Shown: piece after piece, positions 63,703-64,000 of the stretch
Position numbering within the stretch: the stretch's first letter is position 1
Layout of the letters: every line of letters starts with the position of its first letter
Assembly (NCBI RefSeq): GCF_030690045.1
Contig: NZ_JAUYHK010000005.1
Span: 62,001 to 126,000, forward strand
Direction: 5' to 3'
Length of the DNA: 64,000 nucleotides
From: Thalassospira sp.
Lineage (GTDB): Bacteria; Pseudomonadota; Alphaproteobacteria; Rhodospirillales; Thalassospiraceae
Notes under the pieces: model-generated
What the model was told of the DNA's origin: nothing
The model's database searches: none
What the model saw: only the letters and a program-made list of their open reading frames with translations
Made by a program: the position numbers and the translations under genes

Positions 63703-64000
63703 AAACATGGCGCAAGGCATCCGTCTTGCGACGTCACGAAAATTTCTAGGCAATTTCGCGGCGAAACACCGGCGCAAAGTCGGAGTTTCGCCGCCCTGCC
63801 CGGATGATCACGATGTGATGCGGCGCGGCCCGAGAACCGGCCCTCCTATCCACTTTGCGCAACGACTATCCACTTAATGTCAGAAAACGACTTTCGCCTG
63901 CCTGTCACGGCGGGTTTGGCCTTGATACCAGTCAACTTACCAGCAAACTTGCACTCAGCCGCATGATGTCGGTTGCCAACGATGACACCCAATTTATGAA
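63703..64000. other. Right-edge region; possible start of a further gene
   Basis: 298 bases without an assignable complete gene. A plus-strand frame stays open from about 63817 to the window edge and reads plausibly near its end (RMMSVANDDTQFM), with ATGs at 63963 and 63966 but no clear ribosome site. It may be the beginning of a gene that continues beyond the window, or chance. Confidence 0.25.

Overview
The window reads as chromosomal DNA of a free-living alphaproteobacterium. The evidence is the NDUFA12 / MlaD / DUF2155 gene block, the DUF2336 protein, an adenosylcobalamin-dependent class II ribonucleotide reductase (NrdJ) and GcvA/FCD-type regulators beside TRAP and ABC uptake systems. 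A marine Rhodospirillales genus such as Thalassospira is my best guess, but that is inference from gene style and not a database result. I see no prophage, insertion sequence, CRISPR array or rRNA operon. The one clearly accessory element is a ParDE-type toxin-antitoxin pair.

Left part (1-18.2 kb). The end of a FhuB-type siderophore permease is followed by a complete livKGFHM branched-chain amino acid/amide ABC operon whose last gene is a GMC oxidoreductase. A divergent LysR gene flanks it. Next comes a hexuronate catabolism block: uronate dehydrogenase, a DctMQP TRAP importer, a 5-dehydro-4-deoxyglucarate dehydratase, an FAH-superfamily hydratase, an SMP-30 lactonase and an FCD-type GntR regulator. 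Together they would import a uronate, oxidise it to an aldarolactone, open the ring and convert the dehydrated product to alpha-ketoglutarate semialdehyde. The aldarate dehydratase and the semialdehyde dehydrogenase are not in the window. A LysE-type exporter and MsrQ close this part.

Middle part (18.2-37.1 kb). This holds a CoA-binding protein, an exported protein, an OmpA-like lipoprotein, an MscS channel, a DJ-1/PfpI protein, a ribbon-helix-helix protein, two helical proteins (one DUF2336), pyruvate kinase and dCMP deaminase. A receiver protein with Glu at the phosphoacceptor position is followed by a four-helix protein that looks like an Hpt domain with Tyr in place of His. Two identical tRNA-Asp genes lie in a 97-bp duplication. 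A dppABCDF peptide importer is fused in one operon to an M19 dipeptidase, and the toxin-antitoxin pair follows.

Right part (37.2-64 kb). This contains a YciA thioesterase, topoisomerase IV ParE, glutaminase, two cytochromes b561 (one between two YceI genes), a lipoprotein, a periplasmic binding-like protein, a hydrolase/isochorismatase pair, an RhlE-type helicase, an Rrf2/GNAT pair, Lrp, MATE, carboxylesterase and MCP genes, the DUF2155/MlaD/NDUFA12 block, and nrdJ behind a long structured leader. It ends with an isochorismatase-fold protein, two small proteins, and a TetR/SDR pair separated by two matching operators.

Many genes are bounded by clear intrinsic terminators, listed below. Starts were chosen from ribosome binding sites, overlaps and terminators rather than from the longest open frame.
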